Shown: positions 1 through 7,692, counted from the first letter of the stretch. The stretch: 64,000 nucleotides of DNA from Actinacidiphila guanduensis (GCF_900103985.1 NZ_FNIE01000016.1:1-64000); one strand, 5' to 3'. Numbers and translations are program-made. Notes: generated by a model not told the origin, from the letters alone.

Positions 1-17
1 ACAACCAGGAGCGCTAG

Positions 18-440
18 TTGAGTGCGATGAGCCAGGCGGCACAGAATCTGAACTGGTTGATCACCAACTTCGTGGACAACACCCCGGGGGTGTCCCACAC
101 GGTGGTGGTCTCCGCCGACGGCCTGTTGCTTGCGATGTCGGATGGTTTTCCTCGTGATCGTGCCGATCAGTTGGCGGCGGTGGCTTCGGGGTTGACGTCG
201 TTGACGGCGGGTGCCTCTCGGATTTTCGAGGGGGGGAGTGTGAACCAGACGGTGGTGGAGATGGAGCGTGGGTTCCTGTTCATCATGTCGGTGTCGGATG
301 GTTCGTCGTTGGCGGTGCTGGCGCATCCGGAGTGCGACATCGGTCTGGTCGGTTACGAGATGGCCCTGCTCGTCGACCGGGCCGGCAGCGTGCTCACCCC
401 GGACCTGAGGGCCGAACTGCAGGGCAGCCTGCTCAACTGA
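18..440 (+). CDS. cvnB: Roadblock/LC7 domain protein of a conservon (CvnB)
   Basis: A 140-residue protein that is a single Roadblock/LC7 domain, with the family-typical N-terminal run AQNLNWLITNFV followed by VSHTVVVSADGLLLAMS. In conservons (an established actinobacterial unit of sensor kinase CvnA, Roadblock CvnB, DUF742 CvnC and GTPase CvnD) this protein is thought to act at the membrane as a regulator of the small GTPase. The TTG start is chosen because AGGAG at 6-10 sits 7 nt before it; an in-frame ATG at 27 is the alternative. A TAG at 15-17 may be the stop of cvnA, which would lie outside the window. Codons from about 130 to 350 are strikingly T/G-ending compared with the flanks. Confidence 0.9.
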   Translation: MSAMSQAAQNLNWLITNFVDNTPGVSHTVVVSADGLLLAMSDGFPRDRADQLAAVASGLTSLTAGASRIFEGGSVNQTVVEMERGFLFIMSVSDGSSLAVLAHPECDIGLVGYEMALLVDRAGSVLTPDLRAELQGSLLN

Positions 441-453
441 CACATCGGCGTAC

Positions 454-492
454 GGCCTCGTCCGGGCACCCGCCAGGCGCTCGGACGAGGCC
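454..492 (+). other. Inverted repeat between cvnB and cvnC
   Basis: An 11-bp perfect stem (454-464 with 482-492; core CCTCGTCCG / CGGACGAGG) encloses a 17-nt loop, directly before the cvnC ribosome site AGAGGAGG at 503-510. It lies inside the operon and has no T-run. It could set differential expression or protect a processed end; that role is inference. Confidence 0.6.
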
Positions 493-514
493 CCGCCGAA
501 CCAGAGGAGGACCC

Positions 515-1102
515 GTGAGCACTCCCCCCGGTGGAGACCCCTACGGCAGTCGACCCGCCACGCCGTACCCCCCCTCGGCTTCCCGGCCCGGCGGGCCCGA
601 GCAGGCCCCGCAGGGCCCCGGCCCGCAGCAGCCCGGGTCGCCCTACCGTCAGCCGAGGATCCAGCCGTACGCGCCCCCGCAGGCCCCGCCGCCGCAGGCG
701 CCGCGCGGCCGGGCGGCGGACGGCGGGCGGGGCGCGGGCACCGGCGGCCGCTCACGCACGCCCTCGGGCCTGGTCCGCCCCTACACCATGACCGGCGGCC
801 GGACCCGGCCGCGCTACCAGCTGGCCATCGAAGCGCTGGTCAGCACGACCGCAGAGCCGGACCGGCTGCGCGGGCAACTGCCCGAGCACCAGCGGATCTG
901 CCAGCTGTGCCGCGAGGTCAAGTCGGTGGCGGAGATCTCCGCCCTGCTCACCATCCCGCTGGGCGTGGTGCGCATCCTCGTGGCCGACCTCGCCGAGGCC
1001 GGCCTGGTGGCCATCCACCAGCCCGGCGGCGACGAGTCGGCCGGCGGCCAGCCTGACGTGACACTGCTTGAAAGGGTGCTCAGTGGACTTCGGAAGCTCT
1101 AG
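515..1102 (+). CDS. cvnC: DUF742 protein of a conservon (CvnC)
   Basis: A 195-residue protein. The first ~85 residues are a low-complexity Pro/Gly/Gln-rich tail. The DUF742 domain follows from about residue 85 (GLVRPYTMTGGRTRPRY) and ends in a winged-helix-like part (ICQLCREVKSVAEISALLTI, then VRILVADLAEAGLV). DUF742 proteins are the third conservon component and are thought to link the Roadblock protein and kinase. The GTG start follows AGAGGAGG at 503-510. The 3' end overlaps cvnD by 20 nt, which suggests translational coupling. DNA binding by the winged-helix part is unproven. Confidence 0.9.
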   Translation: MSTPPGGDPYGSRPATPYPPSASRPGGPEQAPQGPGPQQPGSPYRQPRIQPYAPPQAPPPQAPRGRAADGGRGAGTGGRSRTPSGLVRPYTMTGGRTRPRYQLAIEALVSTTAEPDRLRGQLPEHQRICQLCREVKSVAEISALLTIPLGVVRILVADLAEAGLVAIHQPGGDESAGGQPDVTLLERVLSGLRKL

Positions 1103-1661
1103 CGGACCGGCCCGCGCCACCACCTCCGCGAAGATCGTGGTGGCCGGCGGCTTCGGCGTGGGCAAGACCACGTTCGTCGGTGCGGTCTCGGAGATCAACC
1201 CGCTGCGCACCGAAGCCGTGATGACCTCCGCCTCGGCCGGCATCGACGACCTCACGCACGCGCCGGACAAGACGACCACGACCGTGGCGATGGACTTCGG
1301 CCGCATCACGCTGGACGAGGACCTGATCCTGTACCTGTTCGGCACGCCCGGCCAGGACCGGTTCTGGTTCATGTGGGACGACCTGGTGCGCGGCGCCATC
1401 GGCGCCATCGTCCTGGTGGACACCAGGCGCCTTTCCGACTGCTTTCCCGCGGTCGACTACTTCGAGAACAGCGGGCTGCCGTTCGTGATCGCGCTCAACG
1501 GCTTCGACGGCAACCAGCCCTACGGCCCGGAGGAGGTCCGCGAGGCCCTCCAGATCGGCCCCGAGGCACCGATCATCACCACCGACGCCCGGCACCGGGA
1601 CCAGGCGAAGAGCGCGCTGATCACGCTCGTCGAGCACGCGCTGATGGCCCGCATGCGCTGA
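1083..1661 (+). CDS. cvnD: Conservon small GTPase (CvnD)
   Basis: A 192-residue Ras/MglA-like GTPase, the output member of the conservon. The P-loop GGFGVGKTT lies near residue 20, the switch motif GTPGQDRFW near residue 85, and NGFD takes the place of the NKxD guanine-specificity motif. These proteins are proposed to cycle between GDP and GTP forms under CvnA/B control, much like a eukaryotic G-protein module. GTG at 1083 is preferred over the upstream in-frame TTG at 1068 because the family begins VDF and it gives the usual short overlap with cvnC. Confidence 0.92.
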   Translation: MDFGSSSGPARATTSAKIVVAGGFGVGKTTFVGAVSEINPLRTEAVMTSASAGIDDLTHAPDKTTTTVAMDFGRITLDEDLILYLFGTPGQDRFWFMWDDLVRGAIGAIVLVDTRRLSDCFPAVDYFENSGLPFVIALNGFDGNQPYGPEEVREALQIGPEAPIITTDARHRDQAKSALITLVEHALMARMR

Positions 1662-1693
1662 GGGCGGCCCGACCGGCCACCGGAGAACCCGTT

Positions 1694-1722
1694 TTGGAGC
1701 GCGGTCGCGGATCGGGTAATGT
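1694..1722 (+). promoter_or_regulatory. Promoter of the tRNA-Gln/Glu cluster
   Basis: TTGGAG at 1694-1699, a 17-nt spacer, then TAATGT at 1717-1722. This closely matches the principal (HrdB) sigma consensus and lies about 84 nt before tRNA-Gln. A small hairpin with a GAAA tetraloop (1741-1756) in the leader may help 5' processing. Confidence 0.7.
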
Positions 1723-1805
1723 TCTTCCTGCGCCGCCGAGCGGGCCGAAAGGCCCGGGAGAACGGCGCAAGCCGAACAAGACCTCACCAAGAGGTTGCGT
1801 TCTGG

Positions 1806-1877
1806 TGGGGTATGGTGTAATTGGCAACACAGCTGATTCTGGTTCAGCCATTCTAGGTTCGAGTCCTGGTACCCCAG
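1806..1877 (+). tRNA. tRNA-Gln (anticodon CTG)
   Basis: A cloverleaf can be drawn by eye: acceptor TGGGGTA pairs with TACCCCA, the anticodon stem GCTGA/TCAGC encloses loop TTCTGGT (anticodon CTG), and the T loop is GTTCGAGTC. The 3' CCA is not encoded. It is the first of three tRNA genes in one transcript. Confidence 0.95.
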
Positions 1878-1898
1878 CAGCACTTCAGTCAAGTGCGA

Positions 1899-1971
1899 GC
1901 CCCCGTTGTGTAGCGGCCTAGCACGCTGCCCTCTCAAGGCAGTAGCGCCGGTTCGAATCCGGTCGGGGGTA
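1899..1971 (+). tRNA. tRNA-Glu (anticodon CTC), copy 1
   Basis: Acceptor GCCCCCG pairs with CGGGGGT. Anticodon stem CTGCC/GGCAG holds loop CTCTCAA (anticodon CTC), and the T arm is GTTCGAATC. The 3' CCA is not encoded. It is identical to the next copy, from which only 4 nt separate it. Confidence 0.95.
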
Positions 1972-1975
1972 CTGC

Positions 1976-2048
1976 GCCCCCGTTGTGTAGCGGCCTAGCA
2001 CGCTGCCCTCTCAAGGCAGTAGCGCCGGTTCGAATCCGGTCGGGGGTA
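1976..2048 (+). tRNA. tRNA-Glu (anticodon CTC), copy 2
   Basis: A base-for-base duplicate of the 1899-1971 gene in tandem. GAG is the dominant Glu codon in this genome, so two copies of the CTC tRNA fit demand. Confidence 0.95.
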
Positions 2049-2062
2049 CGCACAAAGTCTCC

Positions 2063-2089
2063 GAGCCCGTCGCATGCAGCGGCGGGCTC
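2063..2089 (+). terminator. Terminator after the tRNA cluster
   Basis: An 11-bp stem with one G-U pair (2063-2073 with 2079-2089) and loop ATGCA, 15 nt after the last tRNA. The following bases are only mildly T-rich (GTCGTTTCC). No other feature is visible between here and the ndgR stop at 2259. Confidence 0.65.
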
Positions 2090-2258
2090 GAGTCGTTTCC
2101 GCGGCACGCGCGGGGCGCCGCCGCGAGGCGTCCGGGGCGCTGCTGCGGCACCCCTGCGGCACTTCTGCCGCACCCCCGTGGGCGGCCCCGTACGGCCCGC
2201 CGCGGGGCGCCCCGCACCCGATGCGGCCGGGCCGGGTCGGATGCGGGTCAGGGCCGGG

Positions 2259-2975
2259 TCAGCCGCTGCGGCGCAGCGCCTCGGAGAGCCGTGCGGCGGC
2301 GTCCACCACGGCCTGGGCGTGCATCCGGCCCGGGTGCCGGGTCAGCCGCTCGATCGGGCCGGAGACCGAGACGGCCGCCACCACCCGGTTCGAGGGCCCG
2401 CGCACCGGCGCCGAGACCGACGCCACACCCGGCTCGCGCTCGCCGATGGACTGCGCCCAGCCGCGCCTGCGCACCCCGGACAGCGCGGTCGCGGTGAAGC
2501 GGGCCCCCTGCAGGCCGCGGTGCAGCCGCTCCGGCTCCTCCCAGGCCATCAGCACCTGGGCCGCCGAGCCGGCCTTCATCGGCAGCGTGGAGCCCACCGG
2601 CACGGTGTCCCGCAGTCCGGACAGCCGCTCGGCCGCGGCCACGCAGATGCGCATGTCGCCCTGCCGCCGGTAGAGCTGCGCGCTCTCGCCGGTCACGTCG
2701 CGCAGGTGCGTGAGCACCGGCCCCGCGGTGGCCAGCAGCCGGTCCTCGCCGGCCGCCGCGGCCAGCTCCGACAGCCGCGGGCCCAGGATGAAGCGGCCCT
2801 GCATGTCCCGGGCCACCATGCGATGGTGTTCGAGCGCGACCGCGAGGCGGTGCGCGGTGGGGCGGGCCAGCCCCGTGGCCCCCACCAGCCCCGCGAGGGT
2901 GGCCGGACCCGACTCCAGAGCGCTGAGCACCAGAGCCGCCTTGTCGAGAACGCCGACGCCGCTAGAGTTGTCCAT
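2259..2975 (-). CDS. ndgR: IclR-family transcriptional regulator NdgR
   Basis: A 238-residue IclR-family regulator. The N-terminal winged helix-turn-helix ([17 protein letters not shown], then [17 protein letters not shown]) is followed by an IclR effector domain. It lies divergent from leuCD, the arrangement of NdgR (AreB in S. clavuligerus), a known regulator of leucine and other amino-acid genes and of antibiotic production. The ATG start at 2975 has GAATAT on the reverse strand ending 6 nt before it and no clear ribosome site, so the transcript may be leaderless. Assignment rests on family sequence plus neighbourhood. Confidence 0.93.
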   Translation of the reverse strand: MDNSSGVGVLDKAALVLSALESGPATLAGLVGATGLARPTAHRLAVALEHHRMVARDMQGRFILGPRLSELAAAAGEDRLLATAGPVLTHLRDVTGESAQLYRRQGDMRICVAAAERLSGLRDTVPVGSTLPMKAGSAAQVLMAWEEPERLHRGLQGARFTATALSGVRRRGWAQSIGEREPGVASVSAPVRGPSNRVVAAVSVSGPIERLTRHPGRMHAQAVVDAAARLSEALRRSG

Positions 2976-2984
2976 GCAACGATA

Positions 2985-3004
2985 TTCACGTCTCAGAGTG
3001 TGAA
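2985..3004. promoter_or_regulatory. Candidate NdgR operator in the ndgR-leuC gap
   Basis: An inverted repeat TTCAC-N10-GTGAA lies next to the ndgR start, inside the 150-bp divergent gap. Its size and position fit an IclR-type operator controlling ndgR and leuCD together. CATATGT at about 3014-3020 could hold the leuC -10 element. NdgR control of leuCD is known in Streptomyces; assigning this exact site is inference. Confidence 0.4.
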
Positions 3005-3125
3005 ACGCAAGTTCATATGTGCCCGCGAGACGGCAGGCTGGAGGGCACAGCGACACGCGCGACACACGAACCACACCGAGCACCACCGAACAGGCCCGCG
3101 ACGCTGCGCGGCCGGAGGGACAGCG

Positions 3126-4550
3126 ATGGGTAGGACACTCGCGGAAAAAGTCTGGGACGACCATGTCGTCCGCCGCGCCGAGGGCGAGCCCGATCTGCTC
3201 TTCATCGATCTCCACCTCATCCACGAGGTGACCAGCCCGCAGGCGTTCGACGGGCTGCGGATGAACGGGCGGCGGGTGCGCCGCACCGACCTGACCATCG
3301 CCACCGAGGACCACAACACCCCGACTCTCGACATCGACAAGCCGATCGCCGACCCGGTCTCGCGCACCCAGCTGGAGACGCTGCGCAAGAACTGCGCGGA
3401 GTTCGGCGTGCGGCTGCACCCGCTCGGCGACGTCGAGCAGGGCGTGGTGCACGTGGTCGGCCCGCAGCTGGGCCTGACCCAGCCGGGCACCACCGTGGTC
3501 TGCGGCGACTCGCACACCTCCACCCACGGCGCCTTCGGCGCCCTGGCGTTCGGCATCGGCACCTCGCAGGTCGAGCACGTGCTGGCCACCCAGACGCTGC
3601 CGATGGCACCGTTCAAGACGATGGCGATCACCGTCGAGGGCGAACTGCCCGAGGGCGTCACCGCCAAGGACCTGATCCTCGCCGTCATCGCCCGGATCGG
3701 CACCGGCGGCGGCCAGGGCTACGTCATCGAGTACCGCGGCTCGGCGATCGAGAAGCTGTCGATGGAAGCCCGCATGACCATCTGCAACATGTCGATCGAG
3801 GCCGGCGCCCGGGCCGGCATGATCGCCCCCGACCAGACCACGTTCGACTACCTGCGGGGCCGCGCGCACGCGCCCGAGGGTGAGGACTGGGACGCGGCGG
3901 TCGCGTACTGGAAGACGCTCAAGACCGACGAGGACGCCGTCTTCGACCGCGAGGTGGTCATCGACGCCGCCACGCTCGCCCCGTTCGTCACCTGGGGCAC
4001 CAACCCCGGCCAGGGCGCGCCGCTGAGCGCCTCCGTGCCGGACCCGGCCTCCTTCGCCGACGCCGGTGACCGGCTGGCCGCCGAGAAGGCGCTGGAGTAC
4101 ATGGGCCTGACCGCGGGGCAGCCGCTGCGCGAGGTCGCCGTGGACACCGTCTTCGTCGGCTCGTGCACCAACGGCCGGATCGAGGACCTGCGGGCCGCCG
4201 CCTCCGTCGTCCAGGGGCGCAAAGTGGCCGACGGCGTCCGGATGCTGGTCGTACCCGGCTCGGTCCGGGTGGCGCTGCAGGCCGTCGAGGAGGGCCTGGA
4301 CAAGGTGTTCACCGCCGCGGGCGCCGAGTGGCGGCACGCGGGCTGCTCGATGTGCCTGGGCATGAACCCCGACCAACTCGCCCCCGGCGAGCGCTCGGCG
4401 TCCACCTCGAACCGCAACTTCGAAGGACGGCAGGGCAAGGGCGGCCGCACCCACCTGGTCTCCCCGCAGGTCGCCGCCGCCACCGCGGTGGTCGGCCGCC
4501 TCGCCTCGCCGGCCGACCTGTCCGACGCCCCTGCCCTGACGGAGGTCTGA
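3126..4550 (+). CDS. leuC: 3-isopropylmalate dehydratase large subunit
   Basis: A 474-residue aconitase-family protein. With LeuD it isomerises 2-isopropylmalate to 3-isopropylmalate in leucine biosynthesis. The three [4Fe-4S] cluster cysteines are C347 (VGSCTN), C407 and C410 (GCSMCLG). Full family length is present ([15 protein letters not shown] to the C-terminus). The ATG is preceded by GGAGGG near 3115-3120. leuD follows after 5 nt, so the two form an operon, probably under NdgR. Confidence 0.97.
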   Translation: MGRTLAEKVWDDHVVRRAEGEPDLLFIDLHLIHEVTSPQAFDGLRMNGRRVRRTDLTIATEDHNTPTLDIDKPIADPVSRTQLETLRKNCAEFGVRLHPLGDVEQGVVHVVGPQLGLTQPGTTVVCGDSHTSTHGAFGALAFGIGTSQVEHVLATQTLPMAPFKTMAITVEGELPEGVTAKDLILAVIARIGTGGGQGYVIEYRGSAIEKLSMEARMTICNMSIEAGARAGMIAPDQTTFDYLRGRAHAPEGEDWDAAVAYWKTLKTDEDAVFDREVVIDAATLAPFVTWGTNPGQGAPLSASVPDPASFADAGDRLAAEKALEYMGLTAGQPLREVAVDTVFVGSCTNGRIEDLRAAASVVQGRKVADGVRMLVVPGSVRVALQAVEEGLDKVFTAAGAEWRHAGCSMCLGMNPDQLAPGERSASTSNRNFEGRQGKGGRTHLVSPQVAAATAVVGRLASPADLSDAPALTEV

Positions 4551-4555
4551 GCGCC

Positions 4556-5149
4556 ATGGAAGCCTTCACCACCCACACCGGCCGGGCGGTGCCGCTGCGC
4601 CGCACCAACGTGGACACCGACCAGATCATCCCCGCGCACTGGCTGAAGAAGGTCACCCGCAACGGGTTCGAGGACGGCCTGTTCGAGGCGTGGCGCAAGG
4701 ACCCGTCCTTCGTGCTCAACGCCCCCGAGCGCCAGGGCGCCACCGTGCTGGTGGCCGGCCCCGACTTCGGCACCGGCTCCTCGCGCGAGCACGCGGTCTG
4801 GGCGCTGCAGAACTACGGCTTCAAAGCGGTCGTCTCCTCCCGGTTCGCCGACATCTTCCGCGGCAACTCGCTGAAGAACGGCCTGCTGACGGTGGTGCTG
4901 CCGCAGGAGACGGTCGAGCGGCTGTGGGCGCTCACCGAGGCCGACCCGGCCGCGGAGATCACGGTGGACCTGGTCGCCCGCGAGGTGCGGGCCGAGGGCA
5001 TCACCGCGCCCTTCGAACTGGACGACAACCTCCGCTGGCGGCTGCTGGAAGGGCTCGACGACATCAGCCTGACGCTCGCCAACGAGGCGGACATCGCCGC
5101 TTTCGAGGCCCGCCGGCCGTCCTGGAAGCCGAGCACCGCGAAGGTCTGA
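4556..5149 (+). CDS. leuD: 3-isopropylmalate dehydratase small subunit
   Basis: A 197-residue swivel-domain partner of LeuC. Hallmarks are [14 protein letters not shown] near the N-terminus and [17 protein letters not shown], the loop that carries the substrate-binding Ser/Arg region. The normal length and the 5-nt gap after leuC mark a two-gene leucine operon that ends at the strong hairpin around 5241. Confidence 0.97.
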   Translation: MEAFTTHTGRAVPLRRTNVDTDQIIPAHWLKKVTRNGFEDGLFEAWRKDPSFVLNAPERQGATVLVAGPDFGTGSSREHAVWALQNYGFKAVVSSRFADIFRGNSLKNGLLTVVLPQETVERLWALTEADPAAEITVDLVAREVRAEGITAPFELDDNLRWRLLEGLDDISLTLANEADIAAFEARRPSWKPSTAKV

Positions 5150-5240
5150 CGCCGGTCTGAAGCCGGTTCGAGCCGGCGTGGCGCCGGTGCGAAGCCGTTT
5201 TCGACTCCGGCTCGCAAAACCGTCATCCGCACCATATCCG

Positions 5241-5273
5241 GAGCGCCTCCCACCCGCCTGGTGGGAGGCGCTC
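5241..5273 (+). terminator. Terminator of leuCD
   Basis: A perfect 14-bp stem (5241-5254 with 5260-5273; arm GAGCGCCTCCCACC) with loop CGCCT. There is no T-run, as is usual for Streptomyces terminators. The rest of the gap from leuD (5150) to the next gene (5467) holds degenerate GCCGGTTCGA-like repeats at 5152-5216 and otherwise nothing I recognise. Confidence 0.8.
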
Positions 5274-5466
5274 CGCCGTGTGCGGCGGGGTTCCCCGGCT
5301 TGCCGTCCGGCCGTTCCGCGGCCGTACTTCGGCGGCGCTTCGGACGCTGCTCGGCAGGTGCGGACGACCCGGACACGCCGCCGCCATGGGTACGGCGAAA
5401 GCAGTCCGTAACACCCGGTTGGCCCTGTCGCGCTCCGCAACTGCCCGCAGATGGCACAATCGACGC

Positions 5467-5691
5467 ATGGGACGCGACGGCCAACTGGAGCTCTACGGGC
5501 TCCTTGCCGCGCGTCTGAAGCAGGCGCACGCGCGCGTTGCCAATCCCGAAGTCCCGGACGGGACACGGCGGGAGTTGACCCGGCGGCTCCTCGCGGTGAC
5601 GGCGGCGGCGAAGCACGATCTCGCCGACGCGGCACGGCGCCTGGACGTGTTAACGGCTGAGTTGGACGATCTCGGAATCCCCGATCGGTGA
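5467..5691 (+). CDS. Small conserved protein with a TTA codon
   Basis: A 74-residue, charged, probably helical protein (YGLLAARLKQAHARVANPEV ... DLADAARRLDVLTAELDDLG) with no membrane segment or known domain that I can name. Codon 62 (5650-5652) is TTA, the only TTA I found in any CDS here; in Streptomyces this needs the bldA tRNA. Several other codons near the end are also atypical (GCT, TTG, GAT). CACAAT at 5455-5460 ends 6 nt before the ATG and no ribosome site is visible, so translation may be leaderless. It sits between leuD and hupS. Function unknown. Confidence 0.75.
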   Translation: MGRDGQLELYGLLAARLKQAHARVANPEVPDGTRRELTRRLLAVTAAAKHDLADAARRLDVLTAELDDLGIPDR

Positions 5692-5745
5692 TCACACGGA
5701 GTACCGAGTTCGTTGCGGCACAAGGGTGATTCGCCCGTTTCGTAT

Positions 5746-5774
5746 TTGATTTGCGGTATATATCCGCCTAGCGT
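5746..5774 (+). promoter_or_regulatory. hupS promoter with palindrome in the spacer
   Basis: TTGATT at 5746-5751, 17 nt, then TAGCGT at 5769-5774. The spacer contains the near-palindrome GCGGTATATATCCGC (5753-5767), an AT-rich island in GC-rich DNA that could be an operator. The predicted transcript start lies about 45 nt before the hupS GTG. Confidence 0.6.
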
Positions 5775-5824
5775 GCGAAATCAGCCCGTACTCATTCGCC
5801 GGGCAAGTTTCCGAAGGGGAAGAC

Positions 5825-6412
5825 GTGAACAAGGCGCAGCTCGTAGAAGCGATTGCCGACAAGGTCGGCGGCCGGCAGGCCGCCGCGGACGCGGTTGACG
5901 CGGTTCTCGACGCGGTCGTCCGCGCGGTCGTCGGCGGAGACCGGGTGTCGGTCACCGGATTCGGCTCGTTCGAGAAGGTCGAGCGGCCCGCCCGTTACGC
6001 CCGCAACCCCCAGACCGGGGAGCGGGTCCGGGTCAAGAAGACCTCCGTGCCGCGGTTCCGGGCCGGGCAGGGCTTCAAGGACCTGGTCAGCGGGGCGAAG
6101 AAGCTTCCGCGCGGCGGCGAGGTGTCGGTGAAGAAGGCGCCCAAGGGCAGCCTGAGCGGCGGTGCCTCCACCACCGCGCGCACCACCACGAAGAAGGCCG
6201 CGGCCAAGAAGGCGAGCACGGCGAAGAAGGCGGTCACGGCGAAGACGGCGGCGGCCAAGAAGACCACCGCCAAGAAGGCCACCACGAAGAAGACCGCGGC
6301 CAAGAAGACGACCGCGAAGAAGGCACCGGCCAAGAAGGCCACCGCCAAGAAGGCCCCGGCCAAGCGCGCCTCGGCCCGCAAGACGGCCACCAAGCGCGCG
6401 GCCGCGAGGTAA
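5825..6412 (+). CDS. hupS: HU-family nucleoid protein with histone H1-like tail
   Basis: A 195-residue two-part DNA-binding protein. Residues 1-90 are a complete HU fold (MNKAQLVEAIADKVGG, VTGFGSFEKVERPARYARNP, then KTSVPRFRAGQGFKDLV). From about residue 110 the tail is made of AAKK/TAKK repeats rich in Lys, Ala and Thr, like eukaryotic linker histone H1. This build is typical of Streptomyces HupS, which compacts spore chromosomes. The GTG start follows GAAGGGGA at 5813-5820. The repeat-coding part (about 6150-6410) could expand or contract. Confidence 0.95.
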   Translation: MNKAQLVEAIADKVGGRQAAADAVDAVLDAVVRAVVGGDRVSVTGFGSFEKVERPARYARNPQTGERVRVKKTSVPRFRAGQGFKDLVSGAKKLPRGGEVSVKKAPKGSLSGGASTTARTTTKKAAAKKASTAKKAVTAKTAAAKKTTAKKATTKKTAAKKTTAKKAPAKKATAKKAPAKRASARKTATKRAAAR

Positions 6413-6491
6413 TCGCCCACCCACCGCGACGGGCCGGCCCCCGATCCGGGGAGTCCGGCCCGCGCCGTCTTCCCCCACCGTGCGGTGGCGG

Positions 6492-6707
6492 TCAGCCGGC
6501 GTCCGGGTAGGTCGCCAGCGTCACGAAGACCACCCGACGGCCGTCGCCCGAGCCCTCGGTGCGGATGCGCACCCGCTGGCCGGGCCGCAGCAGGCGCAGG
6601 CCGCCGGCGTCGAAGGCGGGCGCGTCGAACTCCAGCGGGGTGCCGTCGTCCAGCAGCACACTGCCGGCCCGGGTCGAGGCGTCGAAGGTGAATGCGGTGG
6701 CCTGCAT
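6492..6707 (-). CDS. Small cold-shock-domain-like protein
   Basis: A 71-residue protein with an OB-fold or cold-shock-like pattern (GSVLLDDGTPLEFDAPAF, then LRLLRPGQRVRIRTEG). It lacks the canonical aromatic RNP motifs of true CspA proteins, so nucleic-acid binding is uncertain. TACGCT on the reverse strand (6714-6719) ends 6 nt before the ATG, without a ribosome site, suggesting a leaderless mRNA. It converges on hupS. Confidence 0.7.
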   Translation of the reverse strand: MQATAFTFDASTRAGSVLLDDGTPLEFDAPAFDAGGLRLLRPGQRVRIRTEGSGDGRRVVFVTLATYPDAG

Positions 6708-6719
6708 GGCGCCAGCGTA

Positions 6720-7040
6720 TCGGCCGGCGGACCGGCCCATCGGGCCGACCGGACCGGTGGCCGGGGTCAGCGGGGTCCGTGCGGTACGTCGGCTCAGCCG
6801 GGTCAGCGGGATCCGTGGGGTCAGCCGGGTATGTCGGCTCCATCGGCTCCACCGGGTCAGCCGGCTCTGTCGGTCTGCGGGGTCCGTGGGCTCGGCCGGG
6901 TACGTCGGCTCCATCGGCCCTGTCGGGTCGGTAGGGTCAGCGGGCTCGGTCGGCTCTGCCGGGTCGGCCGGGTACGTCGGCTCAGCCAGCCAGCCAGCCA
7001 GCCAGCCAGGCCGGCTCTGCCGGGTCGGCCGGGTCGTTCG
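6720..7040. repeat. Degenerate GGTCAGCCGGGT / GTCGGCTC repeat block
   Basis: About 320 bp between the 6492-6707 gene and cofC made of imperfect short repeats of GGGTCAGCCGGGT, TACGTCGGCTC and CATCGGC-type units. It includes a pure tetranucleotide run of six CAGC (6983-7006). Several frames stay open and read as Gly-Ser or Pro-Thr-Asp-rich strings, but there is no start signal or domain, so I treat it as noncoding. No other feature is seen in this stretch. Confidence 0.8.
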
Positions 7041-7041
7041 G

Positions 7042-7692
7042 TCAGTCGGGGATGAGCAGGCCGGCCGCGACCGCCGCCGTGCGCGGGCCCACGCCCAGGG
7101 CGAGCGCCTCGCGCAGGTCCGCGAGGGTGTCCACGTCCCGCCGTACGGAAGGCGCTTCCGGCAGCGTGATCTCGGCCGCGCCCGAGGCGAGGTGGCGGGC
7201 GCGCGAGGAGCCGCCGAACGCGGGGGAGAGCGGCAGGTACGGCACCGCGGTGAGCAACGTTGTCCCCACACCCTCCGCGTCGGCCAGGAACGCCCGCTCG
7301 CCGGTCCCCGCAGCCGCCCGGAGCACCTCGGCCAGCTCCGCGGGCCGCAGGGCCGGCAGATCGCCGTTCAGCGCCGCGACCGCGGCGGCCGGTTCCCGTC
7401 TGCGCACCTCCTCGGCGCCGTACCGCAGCGCCGCATTGAGCCCGGCCGCGGGCGCGTCGGGCACCACGAGGGCGCCGTGCGCCGCCAGTTCCGCCGCCGC
7501 GGCCCGGTCGTCGGTGACCACTGTCACGTCCGCGACCTGAGGGCACGCCAGTACCGCGGCCACCGTGTCCACGGCGAACGCCAGCGCCAGCGCTGGCCGC
7601 ACCTCCCCGGCCGCGGCCAGCCGGCTCTTCGCCACCGCCAGCGGCTTCAACGGCACGACCAGCGACCACCTCGCATCGTCCACGCGCTCCAT
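7042..7692 (-). CDS. cofC: CofC/FbiD nucleotidyltransferase for coenzyme F420
   Basis: A 216-residue MobA-like nucleotidyltransferase. In F420 synthesis this family joins GTP to 2-phospholactate (CofC) or phosphoenolpyruvate (FbiD in actinobacteria); which substrate cannot be told here. Visible motifs are SLVVPLKPLAVAKSRL at the N-terminus, VTVVTDD, and AALNGDLPALRP, whose Asp would bind metal. The ATG at 7692 opens directly into the first beta strand. No other F420 gene lies nearby. Confidence 0.88.
   Translation of the reverse strand: MERVDDARWSLVVPLKPLAVAKSRLAAAGEVRPALALAFAVDTVAAVLACPQVADVTVVTDDRAAAAELAAHGALVVPDAPAAGLNAALRYGAEEVRRREPAAAVAALNGDLPALRPAELAEVLRAAAGTGERAFLADAEGVGTTLLTAVPYLPLSPAFGGSSRARHLASGAAEITLPEAPSVRRDVDTLADLREALALGVGPRTAAVAAGLLIPD

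Noticed and set aside
2259-4454. A 731-codon reverse-strand frame covering ndgR and the antisense of leuC
   Set aside because: Only the 2259-2975 part is a gene. The rest is the shadow of leuC caused by extreme GC at third positions; the amino-acid content is low-complexity and no start signal precedes it.
5825-6412. hupS tail as a possible separate repeat or mobile element
   Set aside because: The AAKK repeats are in frame and part of the normal H1-like tail of HupS.
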